64,000 nucleotides of DNA, from positions 1-64,000 of the forward strand of contig JAFRST010000036.1 in NCBI GenBank assembly GCA_017427465.1, in the 5' to 3' direction. The notes under the pieces were generated by a model, which saw only the letters and a list, made by a program, of their open reading frames with translations, was not told the origin of the DNA and searched no databases. Source of the DNA: Clostridiales bacterium. Its GTDB lineage: Bacteria > Bacillota > Clostridia > Saccharofermentanales > Saccharofermentanaceae. Each line of letters opens with the position of its first letter. The stretch's first letter is position 1. Made by a program: the position numbers and the translations under genes. Below are positions 1 to 7,643 of this stretch, piece after piece.

Positions 1-49
1 CGAGTGATGGAGGTTTACCAAGCAGTATAAGTATTTTCGACTAAAACAA

Positions 50-76
50 AGACCGGATTTGATTCCGGTCTGTTTG
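50..76 (+). terminator. Hairpin after an upstream gene tail (window edge)
   Basis: The arms GACCGGA and TCCGGTC form a short hairpin followed by a weak T-rich stretch. Two reading frames entering from the left end just before it (TAA at 28-30 and at 42-44), so an upstream gene may end here. That gene cannot be identified from so little sequence. Confidence 0.4.
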
Positions 77-101
77 CCATGCCTAAAATGCACCAAAGAA
101 A

Positions 102-143
102 AACCTGCCAACAAACTCTTGATTTTTGTTAGCAGGTTTTTTT
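102..143 (+). terminator. Intrinsic terminator
   Basis: A 13-bp stem, AACCTGCCAACAA paired with TTGTTAGCAGGTT (one mismatch), is followed directly by a run of T. It separates whatever lies upstream of the window from the gene at 244. Confidence 0.8.
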
Positions 144-243
144 GTCCGCATTAATACCCAAAATTTGAACCAATATCTGCTATACAAAACCCGGTTGTAC
201 GGATAATATAAGTGCGATTAATCGCTAACCTAAGGAAAACCAT

Positions 244-687
244 ATGGAATATAGATTTTTGGGACATGAGACAGCTGCGGAAGTAAAGCCGCTTAAAGAC
301 TGCAATCTGAGGCTGGAATCGCTTTTGGAACTCTACGATGTCTTATCTGACGGCATCTGGAGGGCTGAGACATGCGCGCCCAGGATGAGGGACGAGTGGA
401 GCGAAGATAATAAGACATGGGGCCAGTGCTCCATAACCGCATTTCTTATCCAGGATATTTTCGGCGGAGAAGTCTATGGGGTCTTAAGACCCGGCGGCAA
501 TTATCATTGCTATAACGTGATAGGCGGAAGGCAGTATGACCTGACGATCGAACAGTTCGGTGATGAGGCAAAAAGCCTCGTCTATGATGATATGAATCCG
601 CAGAGCAGAGAAGTTCATTTCGCGAAGGAAGAAAAATACCAAAGATACCTTCTGCTTAAGGGTCTGCTCAAGAAAGCACGCGGCTGA
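244..687 (+). CDS. YunG-like family protein
   Basis: A 147-residue soluble protein of unknown function resembling the Bacillus YunG family. The recognisable stretch is a WGQC motif near residue 60, a following FGGEVYG segment, then H-CYN and DLT--QF. This order (Trp-Gly-Gln-Cys, later His and Asp-Leu-Thr) is typical of that small family; the conserved Cys and His could suggest a papain-like fold, but this is inference. The start has a good ribosome site (AAGGA at 231-235). It stands alone between a terminator and the deacetylase gene. No partner suggests a role. Confidence 0.7.
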   Translation: MEYRFLGHETAAEVKPLKDCNLRLESLLELYDVLSDGIWRAETCAPRMRDEWSEDNKTWGQCSITAFLIQDIFGGEVYGVLRPGGNYHCYNVIGGRQYDLTIEQFGDEAKSLVYDDMNPQSREVHFAKEEKYQRYLLLKGLLKKARG

Positions 688-781
688 CAGCCATTAATTC
701 TGTAACACAATTGTTTCGCAAGGCTAATTTTGTCTGTGATACACTTATTTGGGGAAATAGGACAATAAAGAGGAGACGGAA

Positions 782-2053
782 ATGAGAACTAAAAAGGCTT
801 TAATCGCATGCCTTACGGTAGCGGTCTGCTTAAGCTCTTTGGTGTTCGCCGGATGCGGCAAAAAGGGCTGGGTCACCACTGATGAAGGCACGTTTTATTA
901 CGAACACGGCGAAGCATATGCCGGACTGAAGGTCATGCCTGACGGAACTGTCAGGTATTTTGACCCTGTCACTTTTGCCATGGCAACCGGAGAGCAGGAG
1001 ATCGACGGCAACAGGTATTATTTCGACGGTTCAGGCGTTATGCAGACCGGTTTCCAGACAACTGACGGAATAACCAAGTATTACAATCCTGAAAGCGGCA
1101 TCCTTATGACGGGATGGCTCGAGCTTGAAGAAGGAAAGAAGTATTATTCCGATCCTGCGACAGGTGCAGTCTCAATGGGACTTACGGTAATCGAAGGCAA
1201 ACAGTATTTCTTTGACCAGACCAGCGGCGTAATGCAGACAGGCTGGGTGGAACTTGGTGAAGACACTTATTATTTTGAAGAAGAGACCGGTGCGGGCAAA
1301 GACGGCATTTTCGAGATCGACGGTGCCAAGTACGGCTTTATGGGCGGACTTATGGTAAAGAACCACAGGGCGCTCGCTGACAAGCATCTTTATTATTTCG
1401 GAGGAGACGGCAAAGTTACACGTGAGATCGACGGCACGAAGCCCATGGTCGCTGTAACATACGATGACGGCCCTTCACAGTACACGGATTCTATCCTTGA
1501 TACATTCGAAGAATACGGACAGAAGTGCACATTCTTTATCGTCGGCGACAGGATCAATTGGAATGAGGATGTCACCAGACGTGAGGCTGAGCTCGGCATG
1601 GAGCAGGGAAGCCACACATATTCACATGACAGGCTTACCAGCTTAGGCTCTGAAGGACAGACAGAAACGCTCAACAAGATGGCAGCAGAGCTCGAGAGAG
1701 TTACAGGCAACGGCCCCACGTGTTTAAGACCGCCTGAAGGAAGATTCGACGATAATCTCAAAGAAGTATGCAAAACCCTGGAATATCCGATCGTCCTGTG
1801 GAGCATTGACTCGGAGGACTGGAAGAGCAGAAATGCAGATACTGTTTGCAGCCGTATCATCGGCAAGGTAAAGGACGGCGACATCATTCTCTGCCATGAC
1901 CTTTACGCGAGTACGGCAGAAGCTACAAAGAGATTCGTTCCCGCGCTCGTTGAAGCGGGATTCCAGCTCGTAACCGTAGAAGAACTGGGACTTTTAAAGA
2001 CCAGCGGAGGATTAGAGAACGGAGTTGTCTATTATTCCGTAGGCCAGACTTGA
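782..2053 (+). CDS. Lipoprotein polysaccharide deacetylase with wall-binding repeats
   Basis: 423 residues. A lipoprotein signal ends in the lipobox FAGC with Cys25 as the lipidation site. Residues ~35-215 are about eight repeats of the choline/glucan-binding type (YYFDGSGVMQTG, YYNPESGILMTGW). Residues ~220-400 form a NodB deacetylase domain with TYDDGP (catalytic Asp plus metal Asp), SHTYSH (metal His pair), RPPEG and LCHD motifs. The family removes acetyl groups from GlcNAc or MurNAc in peptidoglycan or from chitin-like chains, using a divalent metal. The likely site is the outer face of the membrane. GAGGAG at 771-776 supports the start. A lipid anchor together with wall-binding repeats is unusual. 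Confidence 0.88.
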   Translation: MRTKKALIACLTVAVCLSSLVFAGCGKKGWVTTDEGTFYYEHGEAYAGLKVMPDGTVRYFDPVTFAMATGEQEIDGNRYYFDGSGVMQTGFQTTDGITKYYNPESGILMTGWLELEEGKKYYSDPATGAVSMGLTVIEGKQYFFDQTSGVMQTGWVELGEDTYYFEEETGAGKDGIFEIDGAKYGFMGGLMVKNHRALADKHLYYFGGDGKVTREIDGTKPMVAVTYDDGPSQYTDSILDTFEEYGQKCTFFIVGDRINWNEDVTRREAELGMEQGSHTYSHDRLTSLGSEGQTETLNKMAAELERVTGNGPTCLRPPEGRFDDNLKEVCKTLEYPIVLWSIDSEDWKSRNADTVCSRIIGKVKDGDIILCHDLYASTAEATKRFVPALVEAGFQLVTVEELGLLKTSGGLENGVVYYSVGQT

Positions 2054-2068
2054 TCATGACTGATTAAA

Positions 2069-3709
2069 ATGGATAACATAACTGACTATGTCCGCTGGGT
2101 GGGCGGAACCGGCTTTGAAGGCAGGCCTTTCTCAAGAGTCGATAATATCGTGCTCAGTCAGTTATGCTATCTTGACCTTAAAGATATTCCGGAGATAAAT
2201 GAACCGGGCGGCGAGATGACGCTTAAAGACTGCGTCACGAGCCTTACTAATCTCGGTCTTTCCATCCGCAAGATGGCTCCTGATGACAGCGAGAGATTTA
2301 CCCGGCTCGTCAGGACCTGCGCAAGTTCCAAGAGATTCGGAAGCCTTTATATCTCATCATTTACGGATGTTCTTAACGAGGAAGACGCCATTCAGTTCTC
2401 GGCTATGACGTTCTCTCCAAACCCCGGCGCGAAGGGCTGGGGCTTTGTCGCATTCAGAGGCACGGACAGCACGATCGCCGGATGGAAAGAAGACTTCATG
2501 ACGAGCTTTACTCTGACGTCATCACAGAAGATGGCTGAAGAATATGTCCGCGCAAGACTTGAATCATTCGATACGCTTCTTGTCGGAGGCCACTCCAAAG
2601 GCGGTAACCTGGCTGTTTATTCGGCAGCGGTTTTGCCCGATGAACTCTTCGACAGAATTGAGCATGTCTATACCAATGACGGTCCCGGATTCTGTGATGA
2701 AGTGCTCGGAAAAGACCTGATCAAAAGAGTCAATCCCAAGGCGACGAGGATCATTCCGCAATTCACGGTTGTCGGAAGCGTTTTCGCGCCTGACATAGAC
2801 GACAGTTACGTCATTAAGACTGACAGGCAGATGATCGAACAACACGAGCTCTGTTCTTGGGGAATCGACCACGGCGATCTGCTTATAGCGCCTGAGGGTA
2901 TTGATCCTCTTGCGGCGAAGATAAACAGTGGAATAGACCACTGGGTATATTCCGTTGATATCGAAGAGAGAAAGAGATTCATCAACGCGTTCTTTGATTC
3001 AATGAGCGAGGGCGGAACGCAGACTTTGGAAGACTTTGCATCGCAGGGCACTAAAGGATGGGAAAGAATCCTTAAGGTCGTAATGGGCGATGATGAAGGA
3101 TTAAGGAATGCAGCCGCAGCTTTGCCTGACCAGCTGTTTCTTGACGGCGCAGGAAAGAAGGTCGCAAGGACCAGTATTTACAGGCAGTTCAGAAAATCTG
3201 ACATGGCAAAAGGACTCGGCATGATACTGGCAGGACTCTGCATTTTCCTTATCCCTGAAGGCTTCATGTTTCTGTTGGTCGGCATGCTTTTAGTAGTTGC
3301 CACGATAGTATCGATTTACCTCACTGTTAAAAAGATGAAGAAGAACAACTGGAATCTGCAAAAGCATGTTGTAGATGCGACTATATCTTCCGCGTTAGTA
3401 GCGACAACGGTAATTACTTTTGTTAAGGAAGGCGCGCTCTTCGTAATGGCGAGCGGCATTTTTGCAGCGCTGCTTTTCGCTTGCGCATACAATGGCATGG
3501 CGAGGGCGAAGAAGACATCTAACAGGACTTACGATGTCCTTTGCGTGATAATGGCAGCGCTCTATGCGATCAGCGGAATCTATATCCTGTTCGCACCTGA
3601 GAACACTCTTCTGATGTATATGCTGATCGTCGGAGGACTTGCTGTATGCGACGGAATCGTCAGGGTGATCAGAGCGTACAGCAACAGACGCCGCTGGTAC
3701 TCCAAATAG
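2069..3709 (+). CDS. Mbeg1-like (DUF2974) alpha/beta hydrolase with membrane tail
   Basis: 546 residues. The N-terminus (RWVGGTGFEGRPFS, followed by LSQLCYLDL) and the lipase-type nucleophile elbow GHSKGG near residue 175 match the DUF2974/Mbeg1-like family of putative lipases. After residue ~375 come about five or six hydrophobic segments, so the hydrolase is probably tethered to the membrane by its C-terminus. The substrate is unknown; lipid is an inference from the fold. The gene starts 15 bp after the deacetylase and lacks a clear ribosome site, so coupled translation is possible. Confidence 0.8.
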   Translation: MDNITDYVRWVGGTGFEGRPFSRVDNIVLSQLCYLDLKDIPEINEPGGEMTLKDCVTSLTNLGLSIRKMAPDDSERFTRLVRTCASSKRFGSLYISSFTDVLNEEDAIQFSAMTFSPNPGAKGWGFVAFRGTDSTIAGWKEDFMTSFTLTSSQKMAEEYVRARLESFDTLLVGGHSKGGNLAVYSAAVLPDELFDRIEHVYTNDGPGFCDEVLGKDLIKRVNPKATRIIPQFTVVGSVFAPDIDDSYVIKTDRQMIEQHELCSWGIDHGDLLIAPEGIDPLAAKINSGIDHWVYSVDIEERKRFINAFFDSMSEGGTQTLEDFASQGTKGWERILKVVMGDDEGLRNAAAALPDQLFLDGAGKKVARTSIYRQFRKSDMAKGLGMILAGLCIFLIPEGFMFLLVGMLLVVATIVSIYLTVKKMKKNNWNLQKHVVDATISSALVATTVITFVKEGALFVMASGIFAALLFACAYNGMARAKKTSNRTYDVLCVIMAALYAISGIYILFAPENTLLMYMLIVGGLAVCDGIVRVIRAYSNRRRWYSK

Positions 3710-3746
3710 CCTGATTTATTACTCTTTCTAGCGAAAACATATACAA

Positions 3747-3782
3747 GATGGTAAGCCCTCCGCTTCTTATCATCTAATTTAT
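3747..3782 (+). terminator. Possible weak terminator
   Basis: GATGGTAAG pairs with CTTATCATC (nine pairs, one G-T), followed by TAATTTATTT. The stem is AT-rich and the T tract is interrupted, so efficiency is doubtful. Confidence 0.35.
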
Positions 3783-3785
3783 TTA

Positions 3786-3794
3786 TGATATAAT
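3786..3794 (+). promoter_or_regulatory. Extended -10 promoter
   Basis: TGATATAAT is a perfect TATAAT with the extended TGn element. No good -35 lies 17 bp upstream. It would start transcription near 3801 and serve the coiled-coil gene at 3826. Confidence 0.6.
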
Positions 3795-3825
3795 AAATGC
3801 ATTCATAGTAAGGAGGGGCTCTCAT

Positions 3826-4557
3826 ATGGCAGACGAGATTAATAACAATATTGGACCTGAGACACCGGCAGTTGATGCCAACGTTGAAGCAGCCGCAGAA
3901 GCTGCAGCAAAGGCCAAGGCAGAAGCTGAAGCATTAGCAGAAAAGCAAAAAGCAGCACAGAAAGCCGCTGATGAAGCCGCTGCAGCAGCTAAGAAAGCTG
4001 AAGAGCAGGCAGCCAAGGATGCCGAGAAAGCCAGAATAGCTGCAGAGAAAGAAGCTGAGAAGCAGAAAGCCGAAGCTGAGAAAGAAGCAGAAAAGCAGAG
4101 AATAGCTGCAGAGAAGGAAGCTGAGAAGCAGAAGGCAGCAGCTGAGAAGGAAGCAGAAAAACAGAGATTAGCTGCCGAGAAGGAAGCCGAGAAGCAGAGA
4201 ATCGCTCAGGAGAAGGCAGAAGCCAAAGCTGAGAAGAAGAGACAGAAGCTCGAAGCAGAGCAGGCATTGATCAATGCATGCCCTCCTCAGTATAAGCCGG
4301 TATCCACATCCAAGTATTTCTGGTTCGGATTCTTAAGTTTCCTGCCTTGCGTAGGTCTTATCATCACGATCATCCTTTCATTTGCAGGACGCAACAGAAA
4401 CGTCAAGCGTTTTGAAAGAGCGATCCTCGCTTATTACATCATCGGCATTATCCTTTGCCTCTTAGGCGTAATCATCATCGGACTCATACTTCCTGCAGAT
4501 ATGAGAGAAGGCATCCTTTATGCACTCGATGAGATCCTTTATTCGATCGGACTGTAA
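3826..4557 (+). CDS. Hendecad-repeat coiled-coil membrane protein
   Basis: 243 residues, no family recognised with certainty. Residues ~20-145 are almost only Ala, Glu, Lys, Gln and Arg. They include five exact 11-residue units of the form EAEKQ-(K/R)-xAxEK (codons 4051-4215), predicting a long, nearly straight alpha-helical coil. Two hydrophobic segments follow (about 160-182 and 196-225) with a basic loop RNRNVKR between them. The protein is probably anchored by its C-terminus with the coil in the cytoplasm; orientation is inferred from the basic residues. It has a strong ribosome site (AAGGAGGGG). Low complexity makes homology naming unsafe. Confidence 0.75.
   Translation: MADEINNNIGPETPAVDANVEAAAEAAAKAKAEAEALAEKQKAAQKAADEAAAAAKKAEEQAAKDAEKARIAAEKEAEKQKAEAEKEAEKQRIAAEKEAEKQKAAAEKEAEKQRLAAEKEAEKQRIAQEKAEAKAEKKRQKLEAEQALINACPPQYKPVSTSKYFWFGFLSFLPCVGLIITIILSFAGRNRNVKRFERAILAYYIIGIILCLLGVIIIGLILPADMREGILYALDEILYSIGL
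4051..4215 (+). repeat. Five tandem 33-bp coding repeats
   Basis: Five contiguous units of exactly 33 bp start at 4051, 4084, 4117, 4150 and 4183. Each encodes one hendecad beginning EAEKQ. Differences are partly silent (GCT/GCA/GCC for Ala) and partly at the sixth to ninth residues. Confidence 0.9.
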
Positions 4558-4589
4558 TAAGTTATAAGGCAATTGATTGATACTTCAGG

Positions 4590-4620
4590 TCCCTGTCTTC
4601 CGAGGCAGGGATCTTTATTT
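4590..4620 (+). terminator. Intrinsic terminator
   Basis: TCCCTG and CAGGGA form the stem, followed by TCTTTATTTG. It closes the coiled-coil gene. Confidence 0.7.
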
Positions 4621-4711
4621 GTTGCCTTCTTTTTATCCTGATGTCTTATGACTGTAACATTGTTATCTTACAATCGTGGTATCAGTAAAAAAGAAAGTGG
4701 GTAATCAGCTT

Positions 4712-5338
4712 ATGGATGACAGACTTATTTCAAAAAAGGATCTGCTTACAAGGGAAGGTATCTCATACGGTACACTCTATCGTTGGAAGAGACAGGGCCT
4801 GATCCCCGAGAGCTGGTTCATTCATAAGGCAACAGAGATCGGCCAGGCTACTTTCTTCCCTGAGGAGAAGATCACCGCAAGGATCAGCCGCATCAAGGAT
4901 CTCAAGAGCGAATTATCCGTTGACCAGATGCAGGAGCTTTTCTCTGCTAACGTAGAAAGCTTCAAGATCCCCATGCAGGATTTCAAGGATCTTGAGATCG
5001 TCGGAAGGATGTCTCTTACCGCTTTCACATCCGTTTTCCCGACAAAGGATCTTTTGGACTTCAACGATGTTTTCGCAATGTATGTAATCGATCATCTTAT
5101 GAAGCTTTCCGGAATCTATCTTGAAGATGCAAAGCAGGTATTAAGACTCCTTTGCAAGTATCTTTCCGCAGAGGCTTCCAAGGAATACCAGCTTATCCTT
5201 CTCCGCAAGATGGGCGTACCTATGACGGTGCTCGTAAGAGGAGAAGACGAGATCTTGCTGGAAGATAATGCCGAGATCATCGCATGCGCTAACTTAGGCG
5301 AATTCGAAGAAGCATTGAAGGATCAGCTCATCGCCTGA
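4712..5338 (+). CDS. YhbD family protein (DUF4004), MerR-like helix-turn-helix
   Basis: 208 residues. The N-terminus (LISKKDLL, then GISYGTLYRWKRQGLIPE) is the MerR-like DNA-binding motif of the YhbD/DUF4004 family, which in Bacillus precedes the bactofilin genes yhbE and yhbF. The remainder is alpha-helical without a recognisable effector domain. An upstream GTG at 4676 is in frame, but a TACAAT -10-like box at 4669-4674 lies over it and family similarity begins at MDDRLISKK. The ATG at 4712 is therefore preferred, though its ribosome site is weak. An ArsR-type gene follows with no gap. No bactofilin gene is nearby. Function is unknown; a regulator is likely. Confidence 0.75.
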   Translation: MDDRLISKKDLLTREGISYGTLYRWKRQGLIPESWFIHKATEIGQATFFPEEKITARISRIKDLKSELSVDQMQELFSANVESFKIPMQDFKDLEIVGRMSLTAFTSVFPTKDLLDFNDVFAMYVIDHLMKLSGIYLEDAKQVLRLLCKYLSAEASKEYQLILLRKMGVPMTVLVRGEDEILLEDNAEIIACANLGEFEEALKDQLIA

Positions 5339-5341
5339 TAA

Positions 5342-5761
5342 GTGAACGATATGGCAGCAAAAGACGCGCAGTTTATTGAAGCATTAAGCGTCCTGTCTGA
5401 AGAAGTCAGATTCAGGATCTTATCTTTGATCGCTTCAAAAGGCGAGCTTGCTGCAAAGGACATTCTGGAAAAATTCGATTTCACGCAGCCGACGCTCTCG
5501 CACCACATGGCATGCCTTACTGGTGCAAGTCTCGTAAACGTTAAACGAAAGGGAAGGTTCGCATACTATTCTGTCAACAAGGATACGATAGATCTGATAG
5601 CTTCCGGGATCTCTTCTTTGAACACTCCTTCGAAAACAACCACTCCGGAAAAGAAGGTTAAGCGCAAGGCGGCACCTGCAGCCCAAGAGCCTTCCGAGAA
5701 GATCAAGAAGAGCAAGAAAAAGAAGAAGAAAGATAAGTCCAAGAAAAAGAAAAAAGATTAA
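5342..5761 (+). CDS. ArsR-type winged-helix regulator with lysine-rich tail
   Basis: 139 residues. Residues ~8-90 form an ArsR/SmtB-type winged helix (LSEEVRFRILSLI, then TQPTLSHHMACL as recognition helix). No CxC-type metal site is visible. Residues ~105-139 are very basic, with runs of Lys and a final KKKKKD, probably a nonspecific nucleic-acid contact. The GTG at 5342 follows the YhbD stop by three bases; ATG 5351 is an alternative. Neither has a clear ribosome site, so coupling to YhbD is probable. The ligand is unknown. Confidence 0.75.
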   Translation: MNDMAAKDAQFIEALSVLSEEVRFRILSLIASKGELAAKDILEKFDFTQPTLSHHMACLTGASLVNVKRKGRFAYYSVNKDTIDLIASGISSLNTPSKTTTPEKKVKRKAAPAAQEPSEKIKKSKKKKKKDKSKKKKKD

Positions 5762-5786
5762 TCCGTACTACTCGGAACCTTAAAAG

Positions 5787-5826
5787 CAAGCTGTCTCAAG
5801 TTGAGGTGAGACAGCTTGTGTTTTTG
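5787..5826 (+). terminator. Strong intrinsic terminator
   Basis: A perfect 12-bp stem, CAAGCTGTCTCA with TGAGACAGCTTG, is followed by TGTTTTTG. It ends the YhbD-ArsR unit. Confidence 0.9.
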
Positions 5827-5915
5827 TCTGCACGGTACATAGCTGAAAAGTGACACGTTTTATCGGATTTTGGTGTCGGTTTCCGTCTCTCATATTATCT
5901 GACGCAATTTCTCTC

Positions 5916-5945
5916 AAAAAAAGGCTGCCCCAAAAAGGACAGCCT
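5916..5945 (-). terminator. Terminator of mscL
   Basis: On the minus strand GGCTGTCC and GGGCAGCC form the stem and seven T follow. It lies about 30 bp past the mscL stop. Confidence 0.85.
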
Positions 5946-5972
5946 CTGTTGATCGTGAATTGAATTAAAAGA

Positions 5973-6443
5973 TTATTTTCCGTTCTGTGCCTTGAGGAGA
6001 TCCTTGATCTCTGTAAGGAGCTTAACTTCTTCAGAAGGTTCGGGTGCGGGAGCGGGTTCTTCCTTCTTGCCCTTCTTCTTAAGTTTGCCTGCACCGTTCT
6101 TAAGTGCATTGATGCCCTTGAGCATGAAGAAGAGGATCACAGCCATGATAAGGAAGTTGATGATCGATGTGATGAATGCGCCGTAATTGATCGAAACAGA
6201 AGCGATAGTTTCTGCAACATTCTCTTCAGGTACGCCTGCTAACAAAGCAGCCTTGTCGACCCAAGGAAGCATGAAGGATCCGCCGATCTCTGATCCGCCT
6301 ACGGATGTGATGATAGGTTTGATAAAGTTATCAGTAAAAGAAGTAACGATATCCTTGAATGCTGCACCGATGATGACACCGATAGCCATATCAACTACAC
6401 TGCCCTTTAATGCGAATTCCTTGAATTCTTTCATTAAACCCAT
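5973..6443 (-). CDS. mscL: Large-conductance mechanosensitive channel MscL
   Basis: 156 residues. MscL forms a homopentameric membrane pore that opens under membrane tension to release solutes during osmotic downshock. Family features are clear: an amphipathic N-terminus (MKEFKEFALKG), TM1 containing VVDMAIGVIIGAAF, a periplasmic-side loop, TM2 (about 85-112) and a cytoplasmic helix ending in LLTEIKDLLK. A charged Lys/Pro/Glu linker (KKKGKKEEPAPAPEP) sits between TM2 and the helix. Length is normal for the family. Ribosome site GGAGG. It is a single-gene unit with its own terminator. Confidence 0.95.
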   Translation of the reverse strand: MGLMKEFKEFALKGSVVDMAIGVIIGAAFKDIVTSFTDNFIKPIITSVGGSEIGGSFMLPWVDKAALLAGVPEENVAETIASVSINYGAFITSIINFLIMAVILFFMLKGINALKNGAGKLKKKGKKEEPAPAPEPSEEVKLLTEIKDLLKAQNGK

Positions 6444-6468
6444 ATTATTGTTCCTCCTGAATTTTGTT

Positions 6469-6500
6469 ATTAAAACCCCAGGCCAGAATAAGCCCGGGGA
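6469..6500 (-). terminator. Terminator after the P-loop gene
   Basis: On the minus strand CCCCGGGC and GCCTGGGG form a stem with one mismatch, followed by TTTTAATAAC. It lies between the P-loop gene and mscL. Confidence 0.65.
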
Positions 6501-6521
6501 GTTTTACGGATTGATATTAAA

Positions 6522-6929
6522 TTATGCGAACTTTCTTGCTTCTTCGGGAAGGCTGTTGATGTCGCCGCTGTAGAGGATAGTAGCTTCTACGGGTGTATCC
6601 TTCAAGAATGCATCAAGCTTCAAAAGGAATGCGCCGAGGCCTTCGGGATCGTAGTTGTTAGCAACTTTGCAGATTGCGTCAACGTAGATATGTGTTAAGT
6701 CGTAATCTTTTGAGCAGATGCCGCAGATGAATGCGAGAACCTGGTCAAAACCTTCGATGGGGTATTCCTTCATATTTACAAGACGTACTGTGGGTTTAAG
6801 AAGCTGGTCTAATCTGTTACCTCTTTCAAGGCATACGACGTTGCTGTCTGTAGCTGCAACTGCGTTGATGTCGTCGACGAGCTTAGCTGTCTTACCCGTA
6901 CCTTTAGGTCCTGCAATAACTTTGATCAT
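6522..6929 (-). CDS. Small P-loop ATP-binding protein
   Basis: 135 residues starting MIKVIAGPKGTGKT, a classical Walker A at residues 7-14. Further conserved-looking segments are VVCLERGNRL, FICGICSKDYDLTHIYVD and ATILYSGD. This is a small Clostridia/Bacilli family of P-loop NTPases of unknown function, sometimes mislabelled as twitching-motility PilT. A longer frame opens upstream to 7049, but AAAGGAGAC sits correctly before the ATG at 6929. It is divergent from the rimP operon. No partner gene suggests its role. Confidence 0.8.
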   Translation of the reverse strand: MIKVIAGPKGTGKTAKLVDDINAVAATDSNVVCLERGNRLDQLLKPTVRLVNMKEYPIEGFDQVLAFICGICSKDYDLTHIYVDAICKVANNYDPEGLGAFLLKLDAFLKDTPVEATILYSGDINSLPEEARKFA

Positions 6930-7043
6930 AGAATGTCTCCTTTGGGGATTATATTTCCATGTGATATTTGGATGTACATATTTTATTATATTTGGCGCCC
7001 GAAATGAATATAAATGTGTAAAAATTAAGGAACATTTTTCGGT

Positions 7044-7072
7044 TTGCACTATTTCTGCCTATATGGTAAAAT
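7044..7072 (+). promoter_or_regulatory. Promoter of the rimP-nusA-infB operon
   Basis: TTGCAC, 17-bp spacer, TAAAAT. This is a near-consensus vegetative (SigA-type) promoter; transcription would start near 7079. Confidence 0.75.
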
Positions 7073-7078
7073 TATCGC

Positions 7079-7131
7079 GTTCATAAAAGGGTTTTTACGA
7101 ACGGACAGCCGGTTGGCGTGTCCGTTTTTTG
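7079..7131 (+). promoter_or_regulatory. rimP operon leader with two hairpins and an intrinsic terminator
   Basis: Directly after the predicted start, GTTC-A-TAAAA and TTTTTACGAAC form hairpin 1 (7079-7102). ACGGACA (7101-7107) and TGTCCGT (7119-7125) form hairpin 2, followed by TTTTTT, which is a full intrinsic terminator before the rimP ribosome site. The arms overlap by two bases. The arrangement suggests attenuation of the operon, possibly by NusA itself, since NusA-dependent autoregulation of nusA operons is known in other bacteria; the link here is inferred. Confidence 0.65.
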
Positions 7132-7150
7132 TTGTAAAAGGAGATTGGTT

Positions 7151-7615
7151 TTGGCAAAAAGATCTAAAGTAGCACAGGAAGCCTTCGAACTGGCTGAGCC
7201 TGTCGTAACTGAGCTCGGATTCGATCTTGTCGACTGCTCTTACGTCAAAGAAGCGCGCGGTATGGTCCTCACGCTCTACATCGACAAGAGAGGCGGCATC
7301 GGTATCGACGATTGCGAGACTGTAAGCCGCGCTGTCGATCCGGTTATCGATGAGGCAGCGTCTATCGATCCTGACTTTTTTGAAGTGTCTTCGCCCGGAC
7401 TTACAAGACCTCTTGAGACGGACAAGGATTACAACAGATACGCAGGTGAGAAGGTTGATATTTCTCTTTATAAGCCTATGGAAGGCAAGAAGAGCTTTAC
7501 AGCAACGATCAAGGGCGCAGAGGAAGACAAGGCAACATTTGTATTTGATAACGGCGATGAGATCACTCTCGGTTTTGATGAGATCGCCAAAGCCGTTCGT
7601 CATATAGATTTCTAA
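7151..7615 (+). CDS. rimP: Ribosome maturation factor RimP
   Basis: 154 residues. RimP assists assembly of the 30S subunit. The family is recognised by ELGFDLVDCSYVKE, the segment LYIDKRGGIGIDDCE and the strongly conserved SPGLTRPL. The TTG at 7151 is chosen because AAAAGGAG lies 8-14 bases before it. An ATG at 7118 falls inside the leader terminator and is unlikely. It is the first gene of the nusA operon, in the standard order. Confidence 0.93.
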   Translation: MAKRSKVAQEAFELAEPVVTELGFDLVDCSYVKEARGMVLTLYIDKRGGIGIDDCETVSRAVDPVIDEAASIDPDFFEVSSPGLTRPLETDKDYNRYAGEKVDISLYKPMEGKKSFTATIKGAEEDKATFVFDNGDEITLGFDEIAKAVRHIDF

Positions 7616-7643
7616 AGTTTATTAATGTTAGGAGGAAATAAAA

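Noticed and set aside
1393-1887. Minus-strand 164-codon frame opposite the deacetylase domain
   Set aside because: The plus strand encodes intact NodB motifs in this stretch; the opposite frame has no start signal.
7049-7603. Minus-strand 184-codon frame opposite rimP
   Set aside because: Fully inside rimP and its promoter; the rimP protein is unmistakable and the opposite frame has no recognisable family.
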